DNA of 32,007 nt from Phoronis australis (taxonomy: Eukaryota; Phoronida; Phoronidae), in assembly GCA_002633005.1 (NCBI GenBank), contig NMRA01000238.1, forward strand, positions 585,185 to 617,191, given 5' to 3'. This document shows, piece after piece, positions 10,050-19,852 of the stretch. Every line of letters starts with the position of its first letter. Position 1 is the stretch's first letter. The position numbers and the translations under genes were made by a program. Under the pieces are notes generated by a model. The model saw nothing but the letters and a program-made list of their open reading frames with translations, searched no databases and was not told where the DNA came from.

Positions 10050-10609
10050 GAAAAAACAAACATTGCAGGACTGAATCAAAGGATAGGATTTTAACAACTG
10101 CAGTGGAAGCTTATTCTGTCTAATTTGTCAACAACATTTTTACCTCACTTTAGCATGGTTTGTACTGTGCATCAACAATAAAACAAGACGTGAACATCTT
10201 TATAATACGAATTTGAAAAATTGGGTTGCAGCATTTATCTTTGACCAAAATTAAAGGATTTGCAAGCTCTTGAACAAATATGGAGAGCAAATGATGTCTA
10301 GGCACTAAATTTTGTATTGTCATCCAGGAGTAACAACCCTTCGAGACTAGATCCTTTGAAGTATAGACCTCCCGACAACTTCAGGGTTAAGGTAGAATGT
10401 AGCCCTTTGAATTGAAGACTGAGCCCCCTCATTAGTGCAACATTCACATCGTCTGATTACAAAACAGCCCCCCCACCTTGTCAAGCCCATCAACCAGACG
10501 TCGCCTGTCTGCCTTCTCATAACAGGAGAAATGTACCCACGACTACTGCAAACGACATGCTTCCAAGACAGTTAATTAATTAGCATCACATAATATATAA
10601 AATAACAAG
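10050..10609. other. no feature seen
   Basis: I see no exon, repeat or RNA gene here. The stretch lies immediately upstream of the most 5' PDHX exon found and is presumably intronic. Confidence 0.5.
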
Positions 10610-11774
10610 AGCAACGCGAGCGTTGAAATGCGTCCACGAATGCATTGTAAATGGTGTGCTTTTAGGGTTGTTTATTTGTATCATAAAATGGAAACTAGAT
10701 GGCACAAAAACATACAATCTATCCAAAAACAGGAACATGCCATATTTCATAAAAATCTGTCAAGGAACTTCACAGAAACAAAGAAAAACAAAATAAAATG
10801 AAATTGCCGCTAGCGGGCACAGTGTCCGTTGGATCTGCCTGAAAGTGGTCATCGTCTGTTGTCATCTTCATATAAATACAGTTACTAAATTTAGTAAAGA
10901 TCCTGCAGTGGGTTTAAGAGATACAACTATGGGCACAAAACAAAACTACCACTAGGAGGCGCCACAGTAATCAGTCACCATCATCAAAGGTCATCTTCAC
11001 ACTGAGAACATATATGCCAATTTTCAAAATTAATGATTTGGTTGATACAGGGATGGACACCAAAAATATGATTTGAAAACAGCAAAATTAGCCACTAGGT
11101 GGTGCAAAATACCTCGATTCCATCCAGGAACAGGCCGATAGCATCATCACACCAATAGATGCCTATATTTAAAATTTTATGAAAATCTGTTGAGGACCTT
11201 TGAAGATACTGAGTTAAACATAAAAAACTAAAATTGCCACTAGGTGGCACACCAGTAGTCAGATCTGTCTGATAGTCGTCATCCTGCATTATTAAGATCA
11301 TATAAATGCACTAACTAAATTTAGTAAAGATCCTGCAAATTGTTTAGAAGATACAGCCATTGGCGCAAAAAAACAAAATTGCCACTAAGAGGTGCCACAG
11401 TAGTTGAAGTTGACGGAAAACTATTGTCAGCCGTCCACTTCATAGTAAGAACATACATGACAATTTTCGCAATCATCCTTTGAGCGGCTTGGTTGATGGA
11501 GGGATGGACGCCAAAAAAACTCTTGCAAACAGTAAAAATGGCCACTAGGTGGCGCAAAATACCTCGAATCCATCCGAAAACGAAAGGATAGCGTCACCTC
11601 ATTAATAGATGCCTATGTGTCAAATTTCATGAAAATCGGTTGAGGACCTTTCAAGATACAGAGGCAAACGTAAAAAACTAAAATTGCCACCAGGGGGCAC
11701 AGCGGTATTCGGGTCAGTCCAAAACACGTCACCCTCTGTCGTCAACCCCATAGGAACACACCTGCCAAATTTCA
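10610..11774. repeat. 433-bp tandem repeat array, about 2.7 copies
   Basis: A unit with the ordered boxes TTGCCACTAGG(A/T)GGC, TAGATGCCTAT, ATGAAAATC(T/G)GTTGAGGACC, TAGTAAAGATCCTGC and GATACAGCCA recurs at about 433-base spacing (for example ACTAGGAGG at 10951 and ACTAAGAGG at 11384). Copies are diverged. The repeated CCACTAGGNGG boxes resemble each other more than the spacers do. The third copy is cut at about 11774 by the element listed next and resumes at 13232. Minus-strand open frames here are by-products of the repeat. Confidence 0.85.
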
Positions 11775-11829
11775 ATACGAGAGCGCTCGGAGGAGCGACA
11801 CTTGGCGGAATTAATTGAAAGGATGACGA

Positions 11830-12530
11830 ACACGATATCATTCATGTGACTAGCGAAGAAATCAAATAGAGAGCATACAATCACCTACAATAAAGAATGA
11901 AAGCCCGTTCAAAACTCTATCTAAAGCGGTAGTTTGGCAAACACGATAACATTCATGTGACTAGCGAAGAAATCAAATAGAGAGCATACAATCAACTACA
12001 ATAAAGAACAATAGATGGCGCAACATGACGGTCCAGTCTGCAGTAGGACAGTGCTGGCTGGGTCAGTCTGGGTCAACTAGGCATAACCAAAATAAAGTGA
12101 ACTGAAAGCCAGCCAGCGGTGTCCTTTCATAGATGACCGAAGGAACAACGGCATTCGAAAATCTCGAATAATTCAAAAGTAGACGTTGTAGCGCAAAATG
12201 GAAAATATCGTCTGAAAGCCCGTCCACAACTCTACGTACTTTGATAGAGCATACAATCAACTACAATAAAGAACAATAGATGGCGCAACATTATGGACGA
12301 GGCATGCTTTACAGTAGGACAGTGCTGGCTGGGTCAGTCTGGGTCAACTAGGCATAACCAAAACAAAGTGAGCTGAAAGCCAGCCAGCTGCGTGTGACTG
12401 AAGGAACAACGGTATCCGAAAATCTCGAATAATTCAAAAAGTAGACGTCGTAGCGCAAAATGGAAAATATCTCCTGAAAGCCCGTTCAAAACTCTATCTA
12501 AAGTGGTAGTTTGGCAAAAATCCAAAAAAT
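11830..12530. repeat. internal tandem duplications (about 111 and 268 bp)
   Basis: A block with CATTCATGTGACTAGCGAAG appears at about 11840 and again about 111 bases later. A larger block containing ATCAACTACAATAAAGAACA, AGTAGGACAGTGCTGGCTGG and AATCTCGAATAATTCAAAA repeats with an offset of 265-271 (for example 11991 and 12256; 12043 and 12314). Copies are highly similar. CTATCTAAAG(C/T)GGTAGTTTG also recurs (about 11918 and 12495). No protein is recognisable. Confidence 0.85.
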
Positions 12531-13023
12531 TTTCGAGAAAATTGAAAATTTGCCTTTTTTTGAAATTCAAAGTCCAATAACTCGAAAACGGTAAGTCTGA
12601 GAAATACGCTCTCGCAGACCTTTTGAAAGGCCACACTTCAAGGAATCCACATGCAAAAATTCACGTCATTTGCTCTTCCCATAAAAAATGCGACACCAGA
12701 GCGATTGAAACCGTGTGAACATGCGCCACAGCCGCCATCTTGAAAGTGACTTCCGGTTCAATAATTTTTTATAAAAGCTTATTAAACTCAACAAACACGT
12801 GACCAGTTTGAAAGTAATTGGTTTGCAAATACGCCCTCTACAGGAGAAAACGTTTTTGGCCATATTTCGGGGTGCGCATGCGCAACGTCCAATATTTCCG
12901 CCATCTTTAACCGGAAGTCAACGATTTTCTGCACAATTGTAGCACATGCGTTCTAGTATATTCGTACTGATTTTCAGCCATGTAGGTCGAAAAATGCGGC
13001 CTCTACGAGTATTTGACTGTGAA

Positions 13024-13067
13024 ATCGGATATAAAATGGCCGCCACGTCCGCCATTTTGTATCCGAT
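13024..13067. repeat. long palindrome with paired YY1-like cores
   Basis: The arm ATCGGATATAAAATGGC (13024-13040) pairs with GCCATTTTGTATCCGAT (13051-13067) over 17 bp with one mismatch, around a 10-base loop. Each arm ends in an AAATGGC core, and GTCCGCCATTTTG resembles a YY1 site. Two more CCGCCATCTT boxes (12732 and 12898) sit near ACTTCCGG or CCGGAAGT (ETS-like) boxes (12749 and 12911). Binding by these factors is inferred from motif likeness only. Confidence 0.7.
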
Positions 13068-13202
13068 CATGACCAAAAACAATAGCATTCTAGCAGTTCC
13101 CGATCTACACGTTGTGTGCAAATTTTGTGAAAATCGGACGAAAATTGCGACCTGTAGAGAGCGAACAAATAAACAAAAAAAAACTCCCTGTCAGACCAAC
13201 AT

Positions 13203-13233
13203 ACTTGACGGAATTCTTTGAATTCCGCCAAGT
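13203..13233. repeat. terminal hairpin, 13-bp stem, of the inserted element
   Basis: ACTTGACGGAATT (13203-13215) and AATTCCGCCAAGT (13221-13233) pair at 12 of 13 positions around a five-base loop. The stem sequence is repeated near the other end of the element (11800-11812). Flanking repeat sequence resumes immediately afterwards, so the hairpin sits at the element's very end. Confidence 0.8.
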
Positions 13234-13302
13234 AAAGATCCTCCAAGGCGTTTAGGAGATACAGCCACGGACGCCAGACGCCCAGACAGAGACGACGGTA
13301 AT

Positions 13303-13334
13303 ATGCACCCACATACAAATATGTGGGCGCATAA
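13303..13334. repeat. hairpin, 14-bp stem, at the right end of the composite repeat
   Basis: TATGCACCCACATA (13303-13316) and TATGTGGGCGCATA (13321-13334) pair at 13 of 14 positions around CAAA, followed by an A-rich run. It follows the GATACAGCCACGGACGCC boxes that end the 433-bp unit, and probably marks the 3' terminus of the outer element. A 3' hairpin is typical of Helitron-type elements, but I cannot define the cut site. Confidence 0.75.
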
Positions 13335-14255
13335 AAAAATAATAAAATACCAAGAAACTATTCTACCACAACCAATTCCATTCATGTTATATTGAAGATG
13401 AACGAGTTTTAAAACGGATCATCTATAATAATGTTAAGACCGTTAAGCCAGAAGATAGCCTTTCGTTAATTATATAGTACTAAAACCATATAACTAAAGA
13501 TCTAGTGGTTAAAAACAATATGTGCACAAAGTCTGTCCGAGTGTTAGCCAAAACTGACTTGATTTATCAGTTCAATTGCCCTCACAATGAATGTGTTCGT
13601 TCAAACACTGATTGCTCAAGGTATGTTGATTATACAACTTGCACTTTATCTCGCCAGTTATCTATAGTATGCATTTACAAAATGGATCCATTAAAGATCA
13701 CTTTCAAACACTCCAAAACAGAGAATTTCTCGTTCAGATATTGTTGACAATACCATCCTCAGGTATTTCGAACGTGACTCCTATCGTTTGAAAATTCTCA
13801 AAGTTTTAATAGCAAAAACTGAAACTCCTGACATACATTCCCAAGATACTGGGTTCCATTGTACCTTGTCGTTATATAAATAATGTCCATATGTTGTAAC
13901 ACCTATGTATTTTATTAAATTTTACAACGTTTTATAGTACATTAATTTCCATGACAATTCTTTCTGTAATTGCGCTCTTATATATGCTACCTTATATTCG
14001 TGTTTAATGTCATTGTTCTTGTTTCATGAATCATACACAATAGTGTTTATGATTTTTAAATATATTTGTCTTGGATGACTGAAGTCTAGTCGAAGTACAG
14101 CAACTGTTTTACTATGAAATGTTTTGTACAGAGCTTTATTTTAAATATACTCATATATTTGTCTTCGTGACGCCACTTAAACTCAGCTACTACTTCAACT
14201 GCCATCTGAAGAAAGACATTTATGTAGACAATACGAAAGTTTGTTGAACAAACTA
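13335..14255. other. AT-rich stretch, no gene seen
   Basis: No exon, motif or repeat is recognisable. A plus-strand open frame at 13505-13747 looks like chance sequence in AT-rich DNA. Confidence 0.5.
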
Positions 14256-16681
14256 CCGTAATCGTTCGGGTTAACGCCCTGGGCGGTTAAATTGGCAAAC
14301 TCAAAAAATCGGGGGTGGGCGGTTAACCAGACATGGGCGCTTAAACGTGAAATTTCAAGAAATCCAGGGTGGGCGGTTAACCGAACATGGGCGCTTATTA
14401 CGACAGGCAACCGCCCTGGGCGGTTAATCTTACCTCGTACTCGGAACGCGTAGTACTTTTCAAAGAGCGTTATCGTCACGTCGCCACATGACGAGAAAAA
14501 TGTCATAACAGCGGATGATCCCAACAAAGATTCTCTTGCCCTCAGATTAGTTATTCACTGTTAAATTTACAGAATTACTGAGTAATAGCCCCGTGGCGTC
14601 CTGCGGTCTTGTTACTTTGCCCTCTAGAGCGCAGACGACCAGTGACCACGCAGCCTCTACTTGGATTGCAACTATTTTAAGATGTGACCTTGTTAAAGTG
14701 CGCGCGTGCAAGCTTCACGTGTTGCAGAGGTCACAGCAGACATCAAATTTATGGTTGCAGTCTCGTACTGAGCTGCCAAGTTCATAGTCTGAGAGCAGTT
14801 TTAAAATGAGTTGTAATAAAAGTTTGAAAAACTTAATTCAGATGTTTTTTGTGTTTAGGATGTTTATAGTCGACACTCTGTGACTCAATGACATTTTCAG
14901 CGTATGGTTCTGCGGCTAGCTGTTTTATCTCGACCGCCCGGCATTGCTCACTTGCCGTTGCGCCAAACATGCTCGGCAAAGAATTAGGCCTAAGACAAGA
15001 ATCGGTGTTAAGCGGCCGTGAGCTACTCGTCAATCAAGAATAAAATTTCGAGCCACGACATAAATATGTGATAAAACGCCACAAAACAGCGATGTTTCAA
15101 TTCATTCTTAAACAATCGCCTTACCAAACTTCGTGGTGGAAAAACATTTATTTTTCATGCAAGATGTCCAGATTATCCTATTTATATCACTTGCAATAGG
15201 CCTATCGCACTGCGGCACTGTTCGGTCTCGCTGTTAGCAAGCAATGTCTCAGTCGGCTGACAGTCGTGACTTGGAAATGCCGTCAAGTAATAAAACGGCC
15301 TCTTCCAATATGCATCTCGTTTTTTATGGCCAAAGATAGCGGCGGGAATCAGCACGCACGTAGGGCCTACGAGTGAGCACCTGTCAATCACATGTTGGTG
15401 TCAAGGTAACATGCACTGCAAAGTGTGGGAACTTGCGCACGTGCACCAAAATGACTACAAAGTCACACATCAAAAGAGAATAGCCCTAAGTAACAAAAAC
15501 GGGCGTGACTATGTACTTTTAAGCTGTTGTTACGAAAGACCCAGTTCTTTACGATATTCCTCCGTTGCCAATGTTCCCCAAAACTGCGATGTCAAGTCTA
15601 TTCCGATATTTCCCGCTCGATGCTCCCTAAGCCCATGCCCGTAGCTAGCTGTGTGCATCTCCTACCCACTATCGCCAATTTTCAGTCAGTCTACGTCGTA
15701 GATATTTCAGACTCGAATGGTAAGAAACTGGCCAATGTATAAACAAAATTATTCTGGATGGCAAAAAGGGGATGTGGAAACGATATTTCACAGTCACGCT
15801 TATACGTGGGGGCTGACGCAAGAAAAAATAAAGAACAGCCAGCGACAATAGTTAAATCTGGTAACGCCAGTTTGACTGAGATGCAATAAGCAAAAAACAA
15901 AATTTGACTAGCTGTTTTTTATTACTTCAAGATCATACACAAACAAACATTATTGCCAACCTTTGAATTCAGAAATCGATAGGCAGCAACGAAATCGGTA
16001 ACCCAGTAAGGCACTTGTACTGTCCCTTCGGTCGCCACACGTCCTCTACAACCCGGCAGTTACATTCATCAAAATGAGAATTTGAAATCTTTCCGTGAGT
16101 TGTGAGATTTCTTCAAAATACGAGAGCTTCCCACCTTAAGAGAATTTGGAGGGTTGGCAAAACCATTGTCACATTTGTCTGGCCTGATTTTTTCGAATAT
16201 ATATTTTATCTAGTGCACTGCAGACCGAAACTCAGTGCGGCAGACAAAGTCGCTGAAAGCGGAGGTTTTGACGCCGGCGCCGTTCTTAAACTTTGTAAAC
16301 ATGGGAAGAAAATAAAGTGACAAAAACGTTAAAGTATTATATTTTGAAGTGAGTCCATGACCCAAGACAAGAACTCCTTACTTGTATTGTAATTCACATT
16401 GCTAAACCACCGTCTTGAAGGCCCGGCGTTGTTACGCTCATTGTGATCATCGATCTTTTTGTAAAAGTCGGGGAATCACCGTTTCCTTAGCACTGGGCGC
16501 TAAATCTTCATTCTTTAAAAGTACGGGATGGGCGCTTAACCGAGAGGTGGGCGCTTAACTGGAAATCTTCAAAAATCGTAGGGGGGCGCTTAACTGAGCA
16601 GTGGGCGGTTAAATCGAAAATCCACCTAAAGTAGGGGTTGGGCGGTTAACTGAGCATGGGCGTTAACCCGAACGATTACGG
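14256..16681. mobile_element. DNA transposon family member 1, 2.43 kb, TA target duplication
   Basis: The left end CCGTAATCGTTCGGGTTA at 14256 is the exact reverse complement of the right end at 16681, and the identity continues through ACGCCC (24 bp). Both ends are flanked by TA (14254-14255 and 16682-16683), as left by Tc1/mariner-type insertion. Each end carries about five to seven copies of GGGCG(G/C)TTA(A), mostly in the same direction (14282-14430 and 16494-16668). The interior has no long open frame, so it is probably non-autonomous. A second member at 25695-26954 shares both termini and two interior blocks. The superfamily is inferred from the TA duplication only. Confidence 0.88.
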
Positions 16682-16871
16682 TATTTAAAGCCAAGAACAG
16701 CTTACTTTTCAAATGAAACATGTATAAAAGAAGGTCTGCAACCCAAATACACCAATATACATATCAATATTACTATAACTTGGCAGTAATCTTTCCCGTA
16801 TACATATTTCATTGAAGACACGACTTTGATCTGTTTTTACTAGTTTAATTTCAGTTCTTTGAAAGAAATAT

Positions 16872-16918
16872 GTACACACACACACGCGTGCACAAACACA
16901 AACACCCACGCACACACC

Positions 16919-16958
<40 letters not shown>

Positions 16959-16972
16959 CACAAACACACAAA
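16872..16972. repeat. CA-rich microsatellite
   Basis: About 100 bases of (CA)n are interrupted by CGCGTG, AAAC and CCCACG variants. The minus-strand CV-rich open frame across it is an artefact. Confidence 0.97.
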
Positions 16973-17172
16973 GATACAAGCTGTTACAGTTTCCTAATTT
17001 ATTTATTTTTTGTTTTACGCAACTTTTGAGTTTTTAAAGGTGAATGCCACCCGATCTTAATTAGTCTTTTTTACCGTCTCAATTGGTCTATATCCACATT
17101 GCCTCTTATACGGTCGACCTTCCTCTCGGCAAGGTGAGAAACAACGCAGCGACGTCAGTGGTTTGTCTGCAG

Positions 17173-17452
17173 AGTGAATGCTGCTATATTGCGGTGCATT
17201 GTTCCCGCTTGTCCGAACTATGAAGCTGAGAAGAAAATGGGTATAACGTTTTTTCCATTTCCTCGAGAACCCAAAATGCTTAGGAAGTGGCTCACGGTAG
17301 TGAAGAATGAAAGGTACGCTGTTAATACCAAGTATGAGGCCGTGAAATATCTCCGTGTCTGTGGCCGGCATTTCGTCGACAGTGATTTCTCTAACGAATT
17401 CCGGCTCACCAAAGAACTATCCATACATTTCGTTGCCTGTGCAAGTTCATAG
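17173..17452 (+). pseudogene. THAP zinc-finger domain remnant
   Basis: The frame from about 17174 to a stop at 17450-17452 encodes a C2CH THAP finger: Cys in LRCIVPACPN (residues 8 and 13), ITFFPFPREP, RKWL with the conserved Trp, and RVCGRHF with the last Cys and His (residues 63 and 66), then a VDSDF tail. THAP domains bind DNA in host regulators and at the N-terminus of P-element and Kolobok transposases. The closing AVP(S/T)xF box is not recognisable, and the frame stops 24 residues after the His. No ATG opens it; a TTTGTCTGCAG acceptor at 17172 suggests it was an exon. It lies just inside the left end of the TTAA element, so transposase origin is favoured over a host gene. Confidence 0.8.
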
Positions 17453-17859
17453 TGCCTCTCTAGTATTTCTTGATCAGTGTATTCCGTTTCGAACTGATAG
17501 CCTGTGAAACCTACAGTAACGATCCGACCAGTGGATCAGTCTTCGTGGGATGAGCTCTTGACTAAGTCGGGATTGGCGCTGGGCAAGTTGCCATGTAGAT
17601 GTTTATTATTCTGCGTTTTGTTTCAAACTGAATTATTCTCATCCTAACCAATGCTTATATGAAACTGAAACAAAGTCTGCCAAATTAGAAACAATTTGTA
17701 ATGCTTTGGAGTGCACGTGAGTGCAAATGTTTTGAGAAGACAGCAATGAATAAACCACTGCGTTACCGGCTTTTGATGCTGGCAACAAATGCAGTTGACC
17801 GGTCACCGAGGCCATGGGAGCACATCCTAATAGCTCACTTGCGAGTTTCTCGTTAGTCA

Positions 17860-17899
17860 CTGTGACGTCACCGGAAAGGGGGCAAAACCCGCCATATTG
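17860..17899 (-). promoter_or_regulatory. CRE/ETS/YY1-like cluster, copy 1
   Basis: On the minus strand the order is CAATATGGCGGG (YY1-like), TTTTGCCCCC, TTTCCGG (ETS-like) and TGACGTCA, a perfect CRE palindrome (17863-17870). This dense set is what animal core promoters often contain. It lies inside the TTAA element, and a 30-base part is repeated in inverted orientation at 18910-18939. Activity is inferred from motifs only. Confidence 0.5.
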
Positions 17900-18310
17900 C
17901 TCTTGTTTTGCCCCCAGTCTTTGCTGCACATGCTAAAACTTACTGGAGTTCTTATGGTGAATTTTACGCTTAAAACGTTAAAACAACTTAACATATGGTA
18001 GATGGGTCGTGGAATAACTGTGAATGGACGAAGAAAATGTGAACTTGTTATGTTGTGCGAAGCTGTGAACGGACTGAAATTGGAACTTAACCCGCTCTAG
18101 GCTTGAGTGGCGCAGGCATACAGGGGCGATAGTGTATCCCCATAAAAAGATATTCACTTCAAAATACAGCAAATAAAATCAAATGAAACATGCATATGTG
18201 CACATGAAGTTATAACTAACACATACCCTGACTCTGGACACAATTTAGTCTACAAATAACTTGAGCATATTCATGAAAACCTCGCGATTCTCTCGAGTTT
18301 CTCTCACCAG

Positions 18311-18320
18311 CCGCCATTTT
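18311..18320. promoter_or_regulatory. YY1-like CCGCCATTTT box
   Basis: CCGCCATTTT is followed closely by GACGTTACGTGA, two degenerate CRE-like half sites. It lies between the two CRE clusters of the TTAA element. Motif likeness only. Confidence 0.35.
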
Positions 18321-18909
18321 GAGGACGTTACGTGAAATCACGCCTGTTGACGAACAAAAAGTCCAAGGGACACAAATCTTACAAATTTCACTTGATATTT
18401 TCTCATGCTATTTTGCAAGTGTCACGCGCCAGATCTCGCGCTTCGCTCAGTCTCGCGCTAGCCTTTGCCTCATACTCACCTGACTCAGTTGAAATACTTG
18501 ATTGTGGTTATCGCGCGCGCGGACAAAGTTAACAGTAACCACAAAGTGGAGTTGGAATTCTTCGCCTAAGTCACCTGAATTCCCGTATATATGCTTCATC
18601 GAAGATATGTTTAGAAGCAGAAAGAGTCACTGAAGAAAGTAAGAGCCTTTTAGGTGCTAATTTTAGGTGTAGAATGTATTTTCGACGAGGTGAAAACTTT
18701 ATCAGTGAGCGGATTTCGCCTACCGCCCGTTTAAAATACACGGGACGAAATTAGTACAGAACGCGATAGAACGTATTGTAGTGCGAATCTGAAGTTCATT
18801 TGCCATAACAGCAATGCTTTTGGACATTTTTCGAACTAAACGGCTAAAAACTCGAAGACAATAACAGAATACACTCTGCTACCGTATTGGGCAAATGACC
18901 AAACGACAA

Positions 18910-18939
18910 GCTTTTGCCCCACTTCCCGTGACGTCACAG
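18910..18939 (+). promoter_or_regulatory. CRE-containing box, copy 2 (inverted partner of 17860-17889)
   Basis: CTTTTGCCCCACTTCCCG followed by TGACGTCACAG (CRE at 18929-18936) matches the reverse complement of 17860-17889 at 26 of 30 positions. The nearby ATAATCTCGCG adds a promoter-like TCTCGCG element. The strong conservation compared with the surrounding sequence suggests the box mattered to the element or was copied recently. Confidence 0.5.
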
Positions 18940-19311
18940 TTAAGTCTCACATAATCTCGCGTTATTGTTATAAACTCGCAAAAGGCCTATTCAGTGTTTG
19001 GTGAAAGAAAGCTGTTGTGAAACAATTACTCGATTTTATAAGCTATGGTCACATGTTAAGGGAATTTTTATTTAGAAATACAAATACATTATTCAAATCA
19101 TTCATTGTTACTGTACAACCTTTGCCCTGACTATCTGTGGAACGGGAACCTGACTTCGCGGCCCCCGACAAGTAAGTAGATTTTCAGTTTCATGGCTAAT
19201 TCACATCAATAATTACGTCCACATTATTTCTTTGGCTCATAATTATAGTCTTTTCGTGACTGGAGGTTTAGTTTCCAACTCAAGCTGGTTTATGTTCGTG
19301 CCAGTCCCGGC

Positions 19312-19425
19312 AGCCGCGACGGGCCTGATCGGGTTCCGAGCCACTGGCCGGGATAACGAGTCAGTCTGGCCGCGATGGGCCTGATCGGGTTCCGGGGCAC
19401 TGGCCGTGATAACAAGCATTTTGTG
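19312..19425. repeat. 56-bp GC-rich tandem duplication
   Basis: GGGCCTGATCGGGTTCCG occurs at 19321 and 19377, with CACTGGCCG(G/T)GATAAC following each. The duplicated stretch is clearly GC-richer than its AT-rich surroundings. Copies differ at a handful of positions. No RNA gene signature is recognised. Confidence 0.88.
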
Positions 19426-19852
19426 TGTTTAGAACTCAAAAATCACAAGTATAAACAACACAGATCTAGGTTCTCCTGTCTGTAAATCACGGAAGAATAC
19501 TTGGAATTTATCTCCGAACAGACCCGAAACTCCTGCTACGGACCTTGGTAAATTGGCCTGCCAAAATTTATAAGCTACGTGTGTCCAAATACCAGTAAAC
19601 CCGTAACAGTGAAATACAACAACACGTTTTTATAAGAACTCTGTGTATTTTTAAAACTTTTACATCTTAGTTGTTTTTTGGGTGGCATTCTCCTTTAAGC
19701 ATAGTACATATGTAGTTTTAAATGAATGAAACGTGACATTCCGAAGTGGTTATATTTCTACTGCTTCATAACCGTCAATGAAAAACAGTACCCTTAATTA
19801 GTAGTTGTCTTATAGTGACGAGTTCATTATGATCTTACTGTTTAAGTAGATT

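Larger units (their letters stand above)
11775..13231. mobile_element. 1.46-kb hairpin-ended element inserted in the 433-bp repeat
   Basis: The host repeat reads AAATTTA then GTAAAGATCC in the uninterrupted copy (about 11317-11331). In the interrupted copy the two halves are separated, with AAATTTCA ending at 11774 and GTAAAGATCC starting at 13232. The insert has ACTTGGCGGAATT (11800-11812) near its left end, inverted at the right end where it forms part of a hairpin (13203-13233). It carries internal tandem duplications and several CCGCCAT and CCGGAAGT boxes, and no long open frame. Asymmetric inverted ends plus a terminal hairpin recall non-autonomous Helitron/Helentron-type elements; that assignment is inference. 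Confidence 0.65.
17453..19690. other. interior of the TTAA element, no intact gene
   Basis: Apart from the regulatory-like motifs and the 56-bp duplication listed separately, I recognise no protein family in any frame. Small open frames (17639-17929 minus, 17978-18172 minus, 18332-18532 plus) lack motifs. Confidence 0.6.
17038..19694 (+). mobile_element. TTAA-flanked transposon with a THAP remnant (Kolobok-like), 2.66 kb
   Basis: The left end AGGTGAATGCCACCC (17038) and the reverse complement of the right end AGGAGAATGCCACCC (ending 19694) match at 14 of 15 positions. Both are flanked directly by TTAA (17034-17037 and 19695-19698). A THAP-type zinc finger frame starts 135 bases inside the left end. 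TTAA target duplications are known for piggyBac and Kolobok elements, and Kolobok transposases carry THAP domains, so a Kolobok-type element is the best fit. No transposase catalytic region is visible, so it is decayed or non-autonomous. The interior also holds CRE and YY1-like sites and a GC-rich duplication. Confidence 0.72.

Noticed and set aside
14270-16680. GGGCGGTTAA arrays as telomere-like repeats
   Set aside because: Motif spacing is irregular, the arrays sit only at transposon ends, and the motif is not a known telomere unit.
16709-16969. Cys/Val-rich minus-strand open frame
   Set aside because: Translation of a CA microsatellite.
17639-17929. 96-codon minus-strand open frame as a PDHX 5' exon
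   Set aside because: No lipoyl, E3-binding or targeting-peptide pattern, and it lies inside the TTAA-flanked element over promoter-like motifs.
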